Assembly (NCBI GenBank): GCA_963921795.1
Contig: OY997652.1
Span: forward strand, 64,547,029 to 64,611,028
Reading direction: 5' to 3'
DNA: 64,000 nt
Source of the DNA: Nannobrachium achirus
Lineage: Eukaryota; Chordata; Actinopteri; Myctophiformes; Myctophidae
Position 1 is the stretch's first letter. Each line of letters starts with the position of its first letter. Position numbers and translations under genes: made by a program. Under the pieces are notes generated by a model, which was not told the DNA's origin, ran no database searches, and saw only the letters and a list, made by a program, of their open reading frames with translations. Positions 54,101 to 64,000 of the stretch are shown here, one piece after another.

Positions 54101-54232
54101 CAGACCCCTGAATCACGTAAAACATATTTTTAAAGAGGCGTGGCTAGCGATTCAGGGTCTGGAACCAGGCTACGTCTTGGCCAGTTCCCACTCGTAAAAG
54201 AGACTCTGTCTCAATGTGTTTTTACTGGTTAA

Positions 54233-54716
54233 AGCTATACTCTGTAACTTTTCCAATAGAACTAATCTTAAAATTGTCCTAACTATTAAATCGCTAAAGT
54301 TTTAGAACACCCACTCCGTTAATTTCAGCCCTTAAAGCCTTCTGTAAATATGTTTTCTATGATCCTGGCCGGGGACCGGTTTTCGCTGCAAAATTACGTC
54401 ATCTGGATCTTTCCGTATACGTTGTATATACGTTGGCCAATCACAGCGTGCCAATTACAGCGCGTCTTGCCGTCTCTTCAGGAAGTAGCTTGCCTCAGCA
54501 ACAGTGTTTACGCTGGTGTTGGAGTCTTGCCTGTTACTCCACAAAGCTTGGTCGCACAGGAACGTGAGACCCCTCTAAAGATGCATATCGGCGAGGTGAA
54601 GGTTGTCGCAGTGTTGTGGCCCCGCTCCGGTGGTCTGCAGCGACCCCGGGTAAAAAACTGCCAAAAATAGCAATACCGCTACTGACCAGTAGTTGAGCAA
54701 CTTCCAGAGTAAAGCT
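54233..54716. mobile_element. TTAA-flanked MITE, family C
   Basis: AGCTATACTCTGTAACTT and AACTTCCAGAGTAAAGCT ends; TTAA at 54229-54232 and 54717-54720. Inverted relative of 29948-30466; fragment at 10350-10420. Contains AAAATTACGTCATCTGGATC and a GTATACGTTGTATATACGTT palindromic stretch. Confidence 0.9.
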
Positions 54717-54720
54717 TTAA

Positions 54721-55535
54721 ACAAAGGTTTAAAAAACTGCACTGTTAATACAGGAGGCCAATTTATTCCTTGAATTCATAGAGATGTTTTAGTTTGTGTT
54801 GCATTCCTAAGCCAATAATTTGATTTGAACGTTGCGTGCAATCTGCACTAGCATAGCCGCTGAGTCTACTGCAGTTGCAACAGTGCTGCTGCTGCTGAGA
54901 CTCTTGTCAGTCCATTTAATCAGCTGCACAGCTGATGATATTTCTAATTATTTAGAGAAAGTTAGCAGAGTCTTTGACCCATCTGGGAACTAAATGCTTA
55001 CCAATAGCTTTCTTCACAAATGTGTTCATAAAGGTGTCTATAACCTCTGAACTTTGTCATACCCAACTCCCTTGGGAAACTTTGTGGAAGCCAATCAAAG
55101 CTGGGGTCTCCTTGACTTTACTTTTCAGGAAAATAATACAAACAATAAATTTGCTTTAAGTAGCATGTGAGGGGTCAAACAAGGTTTTTTTTCCATCAGT
55201 CATCACTTTTCACAGTTTTGTGGGGGGCCTTTTTTGCCCCAAGGAATGTTTAAAGGACCATTGAAAAGTAAAACGACCGTATAGCTCCGGCCGTATAGGA
55301 TCGCGCGACCCCTCGTTGGAACAGGGCGGCGAGACGGACGGGTGGGTGTTCGTTGCTTGCTCCGTGGGTCGTTCCCGGGCGCGCTACGTCCAAAACCTCG
55401 CGGAGGCGCCCATCTGTCCGTCCGTCCGTTAACTATTATAGCCTACAATAAAATGAATACAATAAGGCATAGGCCTATACTGTATATTTGGAACTAGGGA
55501 GGGGTAAAAACGAAGGGAAAAGATGGGCATTGGGG
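54721..55535. other. No gene; palindromic-MITE fragment and GC-rich patch
   Basis: 55140-55260 matches the arm of the 678-bp MITE (AAGTAGCATGTGAGGGGTCA). 55265-55435 is GC-rich, ending in (GTCC)n. Confidence 0.5.
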
Positions 55536-55537
55536 GG

Positions 55538-55538
55538 A

Positions 55539-55592
<54 letters not shown>

Positions 55593-55733
55593 CGGGATAG
55601 ATGCGTGCAGCGCAAAACAGCTGTGCGTAAAATGGATAGATAGAAGTGGAGAGGCGAGGTGGAGGGAGGGACATTGATAGACACTGATTATTATTATTAG
55701 GTCTACTACTAGGCTACTAAGGGAAAGGGTGGT

Positions 55734-55772
<39 letters not shown>

Positions 55773-55778
55773 TACAGA
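55538..55778 (+). repeat. (GT)n and (CAGA)n microsatellites
   Basis: GT at about 55540-55591; CAGA at 55736-55778. Confidence 0.93.
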
Positions 55779-55844
55779 CAGACCCATCTCTGGCAGCACT
55801 GCGGCCGCCGCCAATGCACCGGCAGATGGACCGGCGGATCCGGT

Positions 55845-56030
55845 ATAGAAGCGGCGGGCCCGGTGGTCCCGGCAGGTGACGGCGGCTACCGGCGGCTGCC
55901 GGTGAGGCCCGGCGTTCCCGGCAGGTGACGGCGGCTACCGGCGGCTGCCGGCGGCTGCCAGTGAGGCCCGGCGGGCCCGGCAGGTGACGGCGGATACCGG
56001 CGGCTGCCGGTGAGGCCCGCCGGTTGCCAC
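55845..56030 (+). repeat. GC-rich CGGCGGC minisatellite
   Basis: Three units of roughly 50-60 bp with CCGGCAGGTGACGGCGGCTA and CCGGCGGCTGCCGGTGAGGC. 56160-56340 is also GC-rich and ends AATGCATTCGCTGTCCCTC, as the right end of the 29.6-kb element. Confidence 0.85.
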
Positions 56031-56872
56031 GGTAGATCCCGGTGGTCCCCCAGCAGATCCGGAAGGTCGGCAAGCGACCACCAGAGAGAGCAGACATTAC
56101 TGTTTTAATACTTCATTCATTTATTTATACATTATTGACTATATGAGCACGCTGGTGTGTGTGGGGGGGGGGATTCGGCAACAGCGGCTGACGCAGCTCC
56201 ATTGTCGGTCTGTCCGGCGTTGCCACGGATTAGGTATAATTCCCACGGCATAGGAATCATTTCCGCGGCTGTTGTCGGCAGTTCCGGCGACGTCGGGGCA
56301 GGTGCCGCTGCCGGAAAATGCATTCGCTGTCCCTCACCACTACTCTCACCACTACTTCCACTAAAGCTAAGCTAAAAATATGCTAACGTTAAAATGCTAA
56401 TGCTAACAAATGCTATTCCTAACAAATGCTAAAGCTAAAATGCTAAAGCTAAAATGCTAATGCTAGCAAATGCTAAAAATGCTAATTCTAAAATGTTAAT
56501 GCAAAAATGCTAATGATAATGTTAAAAATGCTAAAGCTAATGCTAATAAAAATGTTAATGCAAAAAAAGCTAATGTTAAAGTTAATGTTAAAAATTCTAA
56601 TGCTAATGCTAATGCCGATGTTAATGCTAAAAATGCTAATGCTAAAACCAACCGCTACACAAGGTTGCACACACTTGCGAGCTGCAGGCACACTTTAAAC
56701 TTTAACTTTAAAACGCTCACATGACTGGAATCGTTCTGGCCAATAGGGACGAACTGTAATTGCTGAATCCCCGCCCCCTCTGTCTTCCTATTGGCTGAGC
56801 TTTAAACAGACTTTACTCCAGTTTGCAGAATGGTAACCTCTCAAAACTCGGTGTCTGAACTTAAATGGGCAT

Positions 56873-57460
56873 CTGACTTGTTTCAGAGTCCTTGTCCTTA
56901 ATTGGTTTGACTTAGCCACGCCCCCTCTTCTGATTGGTCGAAACTTGCTTGTTCCTCTATTTGGCTCTAACTCATCAACCGTTTGTCGTACAGACTTGTG
57001 GGTGATGTCATTTGACTTGTTTCAGAGTTCTTCACCTTAATTTATTAACTTAGCCCCGCCCCCTCTTCTGATTTGCCGAAACTTTATTTGGCTTTATCTT
57101 GTCAACTGTTTGTCGTACAGACTTGTGGGTGCTGTCATTTGAATTGTTTCAGAGTCCTTCAGCTAAATTGGTTTAACTTAGCCCCGCCCCCTCTTCTGAT
57201 TGGCCAAAACGTTATTTGGCTTTATCTCGTTAACTGTTTGTCGTACAGACTTGTGGGCGGTGTGGTGTCATTTGACTTGTTTCAGAGTCCTTCAGCTTAA
57301 TTGTTTTAACTTAGCCCCGCCCCCTCTTCTGATTGTCTGAAACTTTATTTGGCTTTATCTCGTCAACCGTTTGTCGTACAAACTTGTGGGTGGCGTCATT
57401 TGACTTGTTTCAGAGTTCTTCACCTTAATTGGTTTAACTTATCCCCGCCCCCTCTTCTGA
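56873..57460 (+). repeat. Five roughly 130-bp GC-box/CCAAT modules
   Basis: Each: CTTGTTTCAGAGTCCTTCAG, CTTAGCCCCGCCCCCTCTTC, TGATTGGC, TTTGTCGTACAGACTTGTGG. Period about 125-135 bp. Confidence 0.9.
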
Positions 57461-57807
57461 TTGGCTCAAGCTTTTTTTGTCCATAACTCCACTTCCCAAC
57501 ACGTTACTGCGCTCAAACTTGGTGGGTGGTCCCACTGCCCCAATGGTTAACCTCTAATGCTAACCGTTACTTCCACTAATGCTAATAGTAAAAATGCTAA
57601 TAGTAAAAATGCTAATAGTAAAAATGCTAATACTAAAAAAATGCTAATACTAAAAAAATGCTAATGATAACAAATGCTAATGCCAAAAAAGCTAATGTTA
57701 AAAATGGTAATAGTAATGCTAATGCTAACAAATACTAATGCTAACAAATGTTAAAGCTAATATGTTAATGTTACAAATGCTAATGAATGTTAAAATGCTA
57801 ATGTTAA

Positions 57808-58481
57808 CCCTTCTTGTGCCTATCCCAAACAAGTTCGGGATATTTTCAATCCAATACAATATTTTTTTTTTGCTATTTTACATACCCTGAGCTGCTTGTA
57901 GAGATGTGGGTGGTCCTGGGTCGTCCTACGCTTTCCAACGAGTGATGCTAGATGGTCCGACGATTTATTCCATTGAAAATGGTTTAAAATAAGTTTAGAG
58001 CCCCCTCAAAAAAAAACTCAATATATACTGTCGGCGGTGCGACGTATTCCGGGGTGCCTATCCCGATCTAGTTAAATAGGCATATTTAATAAAATGAATG
58101 AATTAATCGGAGGCCTCAACGAAGCCCCGGTCTAAATTTACATCCATGGCCGGGGCCAAGACTCGGCCATCCATGGGCCGTAATCGGGCAACGCCGCCGC
58201 ATCGCGCCGCCGAATCCAATACAAAGTCACATCTTTAGAGAGGATTTTCTCTGAATTGTGTTCCCAGACCAAAGACAAAGTTTTTTTGCGACTGAAATAG
58301 CTTTAGATCGGGCTTCTAAAAAATAAAAGTGTTAGCTAACTTCCTCCTCTCGCCATACATAACAGTGGCTGGAGTGAAATCCCAAGGCACTACAGGCAGT
58401 GTCGACGGAAGCTAGAGCGAAGGCCTATAGAGATATTTCTGGCACTCTAGCGGCACCTTGTGGCCCGGGGCACTCATTGGG
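57808..58481. mobile_element. TTAA-flanked MITE inside the Helitron-like unit
   Basis: CCCTTCTTGTGCC and GGGGCACTCATTGGG ends; TTAA at 57804-57807 and 58482-58485. The interrupted array TAATG/AATGCTAATG resumes after it. No ORF of interest. Confidence 0.75.
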
Positions 58482-58785
58482 TTAAAATGCTAATGCTAAA
58501 AATGCTAATTAAAAATGCCAATGATAATGCTAAAAATGTTAAAGCTAATGTTAAAAACTCTAATGATAATGCCATCACCAACCGCTACACAAGGTTGCAC
58601 ACACTTAGCGAACTGCAGGCACACTTAAAATGTCTTAGAAATGTTCTTTTCTAGATATTATTAAGATTAAATGTTGTATTATTATTTGTTAAATGTTCTT
58701 CTTGATAAGGGCCAACCCTAACCCTTGGGGAGGGGATAAAAAAGGGGCCCTTTGGGCATCAGAGGCAAAGGAAGCACTTCACACT

Positions 58786-59645
<860 letters not shown>

Positions 59646-59841
59646 CACGGTGGTTCTCAACCTTTTCAGGCTGTGATCTGGGCACCCCCACCCTGAAGAG
59701 CACTAAGAGTTGAGGCATTACATTTTGTATAGCATGGTTCTATTGTGGAAAATGGCTGAACATGGCTGAAAATGCGAGGTGGTGTGAGCATGTAGATTGG
59801 TTATTTTCACATTTCCCGCCTCTAATATTTGACAGTTTGAC

Positions 59842-61135
59842 AACCCTTAAGTGCTGTTCGGGTCATTTTGACCCGTTTTACATTTTCATTTGAAAAAAAA
59901 ATGTAGAAGTTTAATTTTTTTCCACCTGAAACTCACTGGCCTTAAAGATTTTTCTGAGATGAACAAAAAATATGTTTGCACTACACCCATGCTACACCCC
60001 CCTCATATTATTTGAACCTTTAGTGCTGTTCGGGTCATTTTGACCCGGAAGCACAGATGCACAGAAATACACAGTATTATGCCAAAACACAGACACACAG
60101 TCACCCCCACTTCTAACACCCCCCTTCCGAAGCCCCATTCCGAACCCCTCCCCCCCTCCCCCACATCCCCCCCTCCCCACACCTACCCCCCCCCCTCCCC
60201 TGATGCACAGAAATACAAGGAATCATGTACAAACACAGATACACAATCACCCCCTAACCCCTTCCACCCCTCCTCCAACCCCCCTCACCTCACCCTTACC
60301 CCCTCCCCTCCAAACCCCCCAACCCAACCAAACCCCCCCCCCCCCCCCCCCCGCAACCCCAGATGCACAGAAATAAAAGAAAGCATGTACCGGTATACTA
60401 ACACAGACACACCTCCTCCCCCCCTCCCCCCTCATCGCCCTCACACCCCCACACCCTTCACCCCCTCTCCTCCTCACCCCTTCCCTCCTCACCCCTCACC
60501 CTCACCCCTCACTTATCTGAAGTTTTCCTTGTGACTGTACTATATCTTAGGGGAAATTTTATCTTATTTTACATAAACATAAGGTGCTGTAAAGTAACAC
60601 TGTAATTCAGGGGTGCTGTGGATGAAAATGTTGTTTACAGGGGTGCCCTGAGACCAAAGTGTTTGAAAACCTCTGTCCTAGTGTATATTCATATGTGACG
60701 TTCATGTGTGTTCACATGTGTGTTCAGCTCTATGTGAGAATGATGTCCTGTTCCTGAACCACAAGTATTCAATTATGGGCATGTTGAAAAAAAAAAAGTT
60801 CATAAAAATATTGTCTGATTTTCATTTTTTCCTATAAGCATGAGCAATATTGCCCAGTATTAAATAAAGTAGTTTTTTTTAAACATGAATTTCAGCTAAA
60901 TCAGTAAAAACGCCTAGCTCTTTCAGTGTTTAATGTGATATAGCAAAGCAGAAATGCAAACATTTACCATATATATCATATGAGCTGTTTGGTATTGAGT
61001 CAAAGTCAATGTATCATGATGATTTATTAAGTTAAAATTTACATTAGTATTGTTTTTTTTAAAACAAATATCCCCCGGGTCAAAATGACCCGAACAGAAC
61101 GAAGGTGTAGTGAATCTGAACAGAACTTAAGGGTT
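59842..61135. mobile_element. GGGTCATTTTGACCC element
   Basis: AACCCTTAAGTGCTGTTCGG and GAACAGAACTTAAGGGTT ends. GTTCGGGTCATTTTGACCCG occurs at 59852, again at 60027, and inverted at 61075. The middle has three roughly 155-bp C-rich units (60052-60500) starting GATGCACAGAAAT. Class unknown; a common fish repeat design. Confidence 0.7.
60052..60500 (+). repeat. C-rich tandem repeat, three units
   Basis: GATGCACAGAAATACA followed by ACACAGACACACA and poly-C/CCCCTCC sequence at 60054, 60203 and 60361. The 164-codon Pro-rich ORF here is an artefact of composition. Confidence 0.85.
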
Positions 61136-61340
61136 AAGAAGTCCTTATGTTTTCACTTTAGAAATGTGTAGATACCCTCTATAAACTTTATGCAGGTTTG
61201 TTTACTGTTGAGTGAGAAAACAATGTTAGACATTAATTTAATCATCTGGGGACCCCCAAAAATAATTTCCACACAGGTTGAGAACCACTGTATAGTGTAT
61301 ATGATTTGATCTACACATTTCTAAAGTGACAATTTACTCT

Positions 61341-62580
61341 CAGAGTGTGTTCAGACAGTTAAGTGATATAACTAATCAAAACCTTGCCTTATCAAAAACG
61401 TATCCAAACAAGTGAGACCCCGCCCAGTGGCATCTCAGCACAGTCCATTCTGTCCTATTGGTTGGCTGTTGAACCCTGCCCCTTTGTCTCATCAAGGCTA
61501 TTCCAGCAGCTGGGCTGCACCTGGCTGCTCACCTACAACTTACTCTATGAGAACCTTATGAAAACCTCTTCCCTTAAATCCAGCCATATAACGAAAGCTT
61601 AAGGGAAGCTTCCCTTATCAAAACACGTGACTTCCATAGGGAATGAATTGAATGGAACCTTAACTCATTCGGAGTTTACGGCCGTGAAGCCCGTAAATTT
61701 CTCTATGTCTTTCACTGCTGGCTTCTCCTACCTGTTAACGTAGGCTCTCATCCAGTTCCCATCGTGCGTGATCGGACACTGCTATGCGTCGTGTGTTCGC
61801 GTATTTCCATCAGCTTCTCAAATCCTTTTAGATTTTTACAATTGATCAATAAGTTCTCCGTCTGTAAGCCGCGGAGTTTAAACAGTAAGGTAACGGGCCA
61901 AAATAGACGACGGACCATCGGCTTCCGGTTTAGGGGCTCAATGCTAACGGGTCCGCCCAATAATGTGTCCGTGTAGAAACCGATCACGGAGCACTATTTT
62001 AGTTTCGCTTCGATAAAATTTTTTTTTTAATTAATTTGTATTACATTTACGGGTTCTACGGGCATGGCAGAGAAGGGGTACAAAGGGGTATTTTGGTGGC
62101 AGAGCTTGAGTTAACCTCCCACAAAAGGCTTAAAACCTAAATGTGTGTCGGGAGCCTTGGGCCGCCGACACACATGTAGGTTTTATCATTTATCAAAAAC
62201 CTGGGGGAGGCGGGGGTAAGGTTTCATTCAATTCATTAAGGGAAGCTTCCCTTAAGCTTTCCTAATAAGCTTGAGGTTTTCATAAGGTTTCCATAAGGTT
62301 TTCATCAGTTAAGTTGTAGGCAGCTGCTAGGAGCAGCCAAGCTGCTGGGAATAGCCTTGATGAGACCAACCAACCAATAGGACAGAATGGGCCGTGCTGG
62401 AATGCCACAGGGCGGGGTCACACCTGTAGATTGCTTCAGAGCCTCTGGTCTGCAGTGACACTGCCCACTTCACGCAAAGCATTGTGGGAAGTGTATTCTT
62501 ATTTGGAAAAGGTTTGGATAAGGTTCTGATAAGGCAAGGTGTTGATAAATTATATCACCTAAATGTGTGAACACACCCTC
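61341..62580. mobile_element. 1.2-kb foldback element
   Basis: CAGAGTGTGTTCAGACA and TGTGTGAACACACCCTC ends with long inverted arms: CAAAACCTTGCCTTATCA, TGTCCTATTGGTTGG, GTCTCATCAAGGCTATTCC and AAGGGAAGCTTCCCTT on the left recur as complements on the right. Central hairpin 62132-62184 (AAAACCTAAATGTGTGTCGG). No TSD seen. Confidence 0.7.
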
Positions 62581-63321
62581 AGGTCTTTCTGATATTTAAG
62601 ACCTTAACAATTTTGCTGCCATTTTAAACATAGCTGTAGTAAGCAGCTGCCAAATTGTCCTTACCTTTTAACGTGGGCACGCGCACGCATCGTGCACAAT
62701 CTGTGCGCGACTCATCTAGTAGACTGTAGACTCGGTGACAAGCTTTCGAATAAAAAAAAACCCATTGAAATAGACATATCCGTTGCCACGCTGTATCCCT
62801 CCCTGCTTATCCGCCAGTGTTTACATGAAAAAACATTGCGCTATGGTAACAAGTGGACACGTTCGCGCACAAAACGCACAATATGTGCGGGGATCATAAT
62901 CCAGGCGTGTAGAGACTGGATCAAAGTTTCCAAACGCAAAAATCCGATTGAAAAACGAGTGTTCCATCGCCGAGTAGCTTTCTTTTCTGTTACACTGTAA
63001 ACCAACGGAGGCGGGACTATGGCCCAGGCTCAGACCGGATACGGAAAGCTAGATCCGGTCCAGACCGGAAATGACAGGATACAGTTAGGGGGGCGGGCCT
63101 AAAGAGCCAGAATCAGCAAAAATCGGCGATAATACTTTTAATCCTTTCATAATGATTAAAGCTAATTAAACTTCCGGGATCGACGGGCATGGCACCGCGG
63201 TACAGCGGGAAATCTACGGTTTCTACGGGGATCGCCCAGAATGAGTTAAGCTACCTCAAATGTGGAACACATTCAAATAAGAAAACCGTTGCTTAGATAA
63301 TAAACAAACAATACTAATAGA
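62581..63321. other. No supported gene
   Basis: CTGGGCGATCCCCGTAGAAA (reverse strand, about 63240) echoes CTCATTCGGAGTTTACGGCC at 61665, so part is repeat-derived. Short ORFs lack domains. Confidence 0.4.
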
Positions 63322-63420
63322 CAGTGGTTCTCAACCTGTGGGTCGGGACCCCCACCCAAATTATTTTGGGGGGTCCCAAGATGATTAAATATGTGCAACA
63401 TATTTAATCATCTTACGGTT
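63322..63420 (+). repeat. hAT end followed by a 36-bp palindrome
   Basis: CAGTGGTTCTCAACCTGTGG is the outer end of family D in reverse; it stops at AAGATGATTAAATATG and its complement (63379-63414), so the element seems folded back on itself. Confidence 0.7.
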
Positions 63421-63499
63421 TGGGATTTGACATTAGTTGCTGACAGACATGTTACACCCAAGCTCGGTAGCACTTTATAATAACTATACACTATAAAGC

Positions 63500-63830
63500 A
63501 TTAGTTAAGCATTAGTAGCTAATGAATTCATCATGAATTCATCATGAGTTCATAGTTTATTAATCACGAATTCCTCATTAGTAAGGCATCATTTATACAT
63601 TAACTGAACATTAGTAAACACAGTAGTTAAGCATTAGTAACTATTGAATTCATCATGAGTTCATACTTTATTAATCATGAATTCATCATTTGTAAGGCAT
63701 TATCTATACATTTACTGTACATTAGTAAACACAGTAGTAAACACAGTAGTTAAGCATTAGTAACTGCTGAATTCATCATGAGTTCATACTTTATTAATCA
63801 TAAATTCATCATCAATTAATGATTCATTAA
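63500..63830 (+). repeat. About 130-bp tandem repeat, nearly three units
   Basis: Unit: GTTAAGCATTAGTAACT, GAATTCATCATGAGTTCATA, TTTATTAATCATGAATTCAT, ATTAGTAAACACAGTA. Continues a pattern common in teleost dispersed repeats. 63831-64000 shows no gene. Confidence 0.88.
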
Positions 63831-64000
63831 GGTAGTTACTACTTGTTAGTTAAGTATGTTCCGTGAGCCCATCTAAAGTGAGGACTATTCATGCCTTATA
63901 AAGCATTTATAAATGAGATAGAAGCAGTGATGTAGAAAATGACCGTATTTATTACAAAAGCGGACACCTGAAACATAGTAATAATAAAACAAAACATTCA

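Larger units (their letters stand above)
56345..58654 (+). mobile_element. Helitron-like repeat unit, copy 3, with nested TTAA MITE
   Basis: AATGCTAA arrays (56380-56650, 57540-57800), tail-like CAAGGTTGCACACACTTGCG at 56660, then five roughly 130-bp modules with AGCCCCGCCCCCTCTTCTGA (56873-57460), and the final tail 58570-58654 ending CTAG. Same parts as the 10.6-13.9 kb units but different module sequence. Confidence 0.5.
59648..61290. mobile_element. hAT family D copy with nested element
   Basis: CGGTGGTTCTCAACC to GGTTGAGAACCACTG; matches 29317-30546 (GCACTAAGAGTTGAGG, GTGTGAGCATGTAGATTGGT, CTAATATTTGACAGTTTGAC, ATCATCTGGGGACCCC). The palindrome's right half at 59773-59810 remains. Confidence 0.8.

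Noticed and set aside
60040-60534. 164-codon Pro-rich ORF
   Set aside because: Follows from C-rich tandem repeats inside a transposable element.

Overview
The window looks like gene-poor teleost fish DNA. The evidence is (CA)n/(TG)n tracts, dense hAT-type MITEs with 8-bp target duplications, TTAA-flanked foldback MITEs, a fish-typical 'AAATGGACTGCATT' interspersed repeat, and a spliced secreted gene that resembles fish chemerin-like proteins. There is no prokaryotic-style gene array, no CRISPR array, no rRNA, and no tRNA that I can recognise. The species cannot be named from sequence reading alone.

Layout. 0.4-9.9 kb: a giant foldback DNA element whose left arm was split by a very young LTR retrotransposon (966-6940, TSD CTACT). 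10.5-14 kb: two adjacent Helitron-like units with GC-box/CCAAT modules and AATGCTAAT minisatellites, the first split by a 678-bp palindromic MITE. 14-24.4 kb: hAT-type elements, the largest (17988-22634, TSD ATATAAAA) an inverted-repeat structure carrying remnants of a nuclease-like/Cys-rich protein and two abutting TTAA MITEs. 25.4-31.9 kb: nested foldbacks, hAT, TTAA and 9-bp-TSD elements.

31.9-38.5 kb: the one convincing host gene, a four-exon minus-strand gene for a secreted cystatin-fold, chemerin (RARRES2)-like protein of 157 aa. A second copy of the same segment (45.4-50.4 kb, same orientation) has exons 1, 3 and 4, but exon 2 is missing and one splice donor is changed. Between the copies lies a 5-kb TTAA-flanked DNA element (38754-43738) that carries a phase-compatible three-exon minus-strand ORF of unknown function.

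50.4-64 kb: more MITEs, a possible LTR fragment with an AT-hook ORF, a third Helitron-like unit, a decayed C2H2 zinc-finger fragment, a nested hAT/GGGTCA-palindrome element, a 1.2-kb foldback, and a roughly 130-bp tandem repeat at the right edge.

The most unusual signal is a short palindrome (outer arm AAAATAGCAGATCTACAAGC and its complement) found at more than 20 places from 10 to 60 kb. It sits inside several otherwise unrelated repeat families, as if it were itself mobile or repeatedly captured. The window is also rich in before-and-after evidence: several insertions can be compared with an unoccupied copy of the same target elsewhere in the window.
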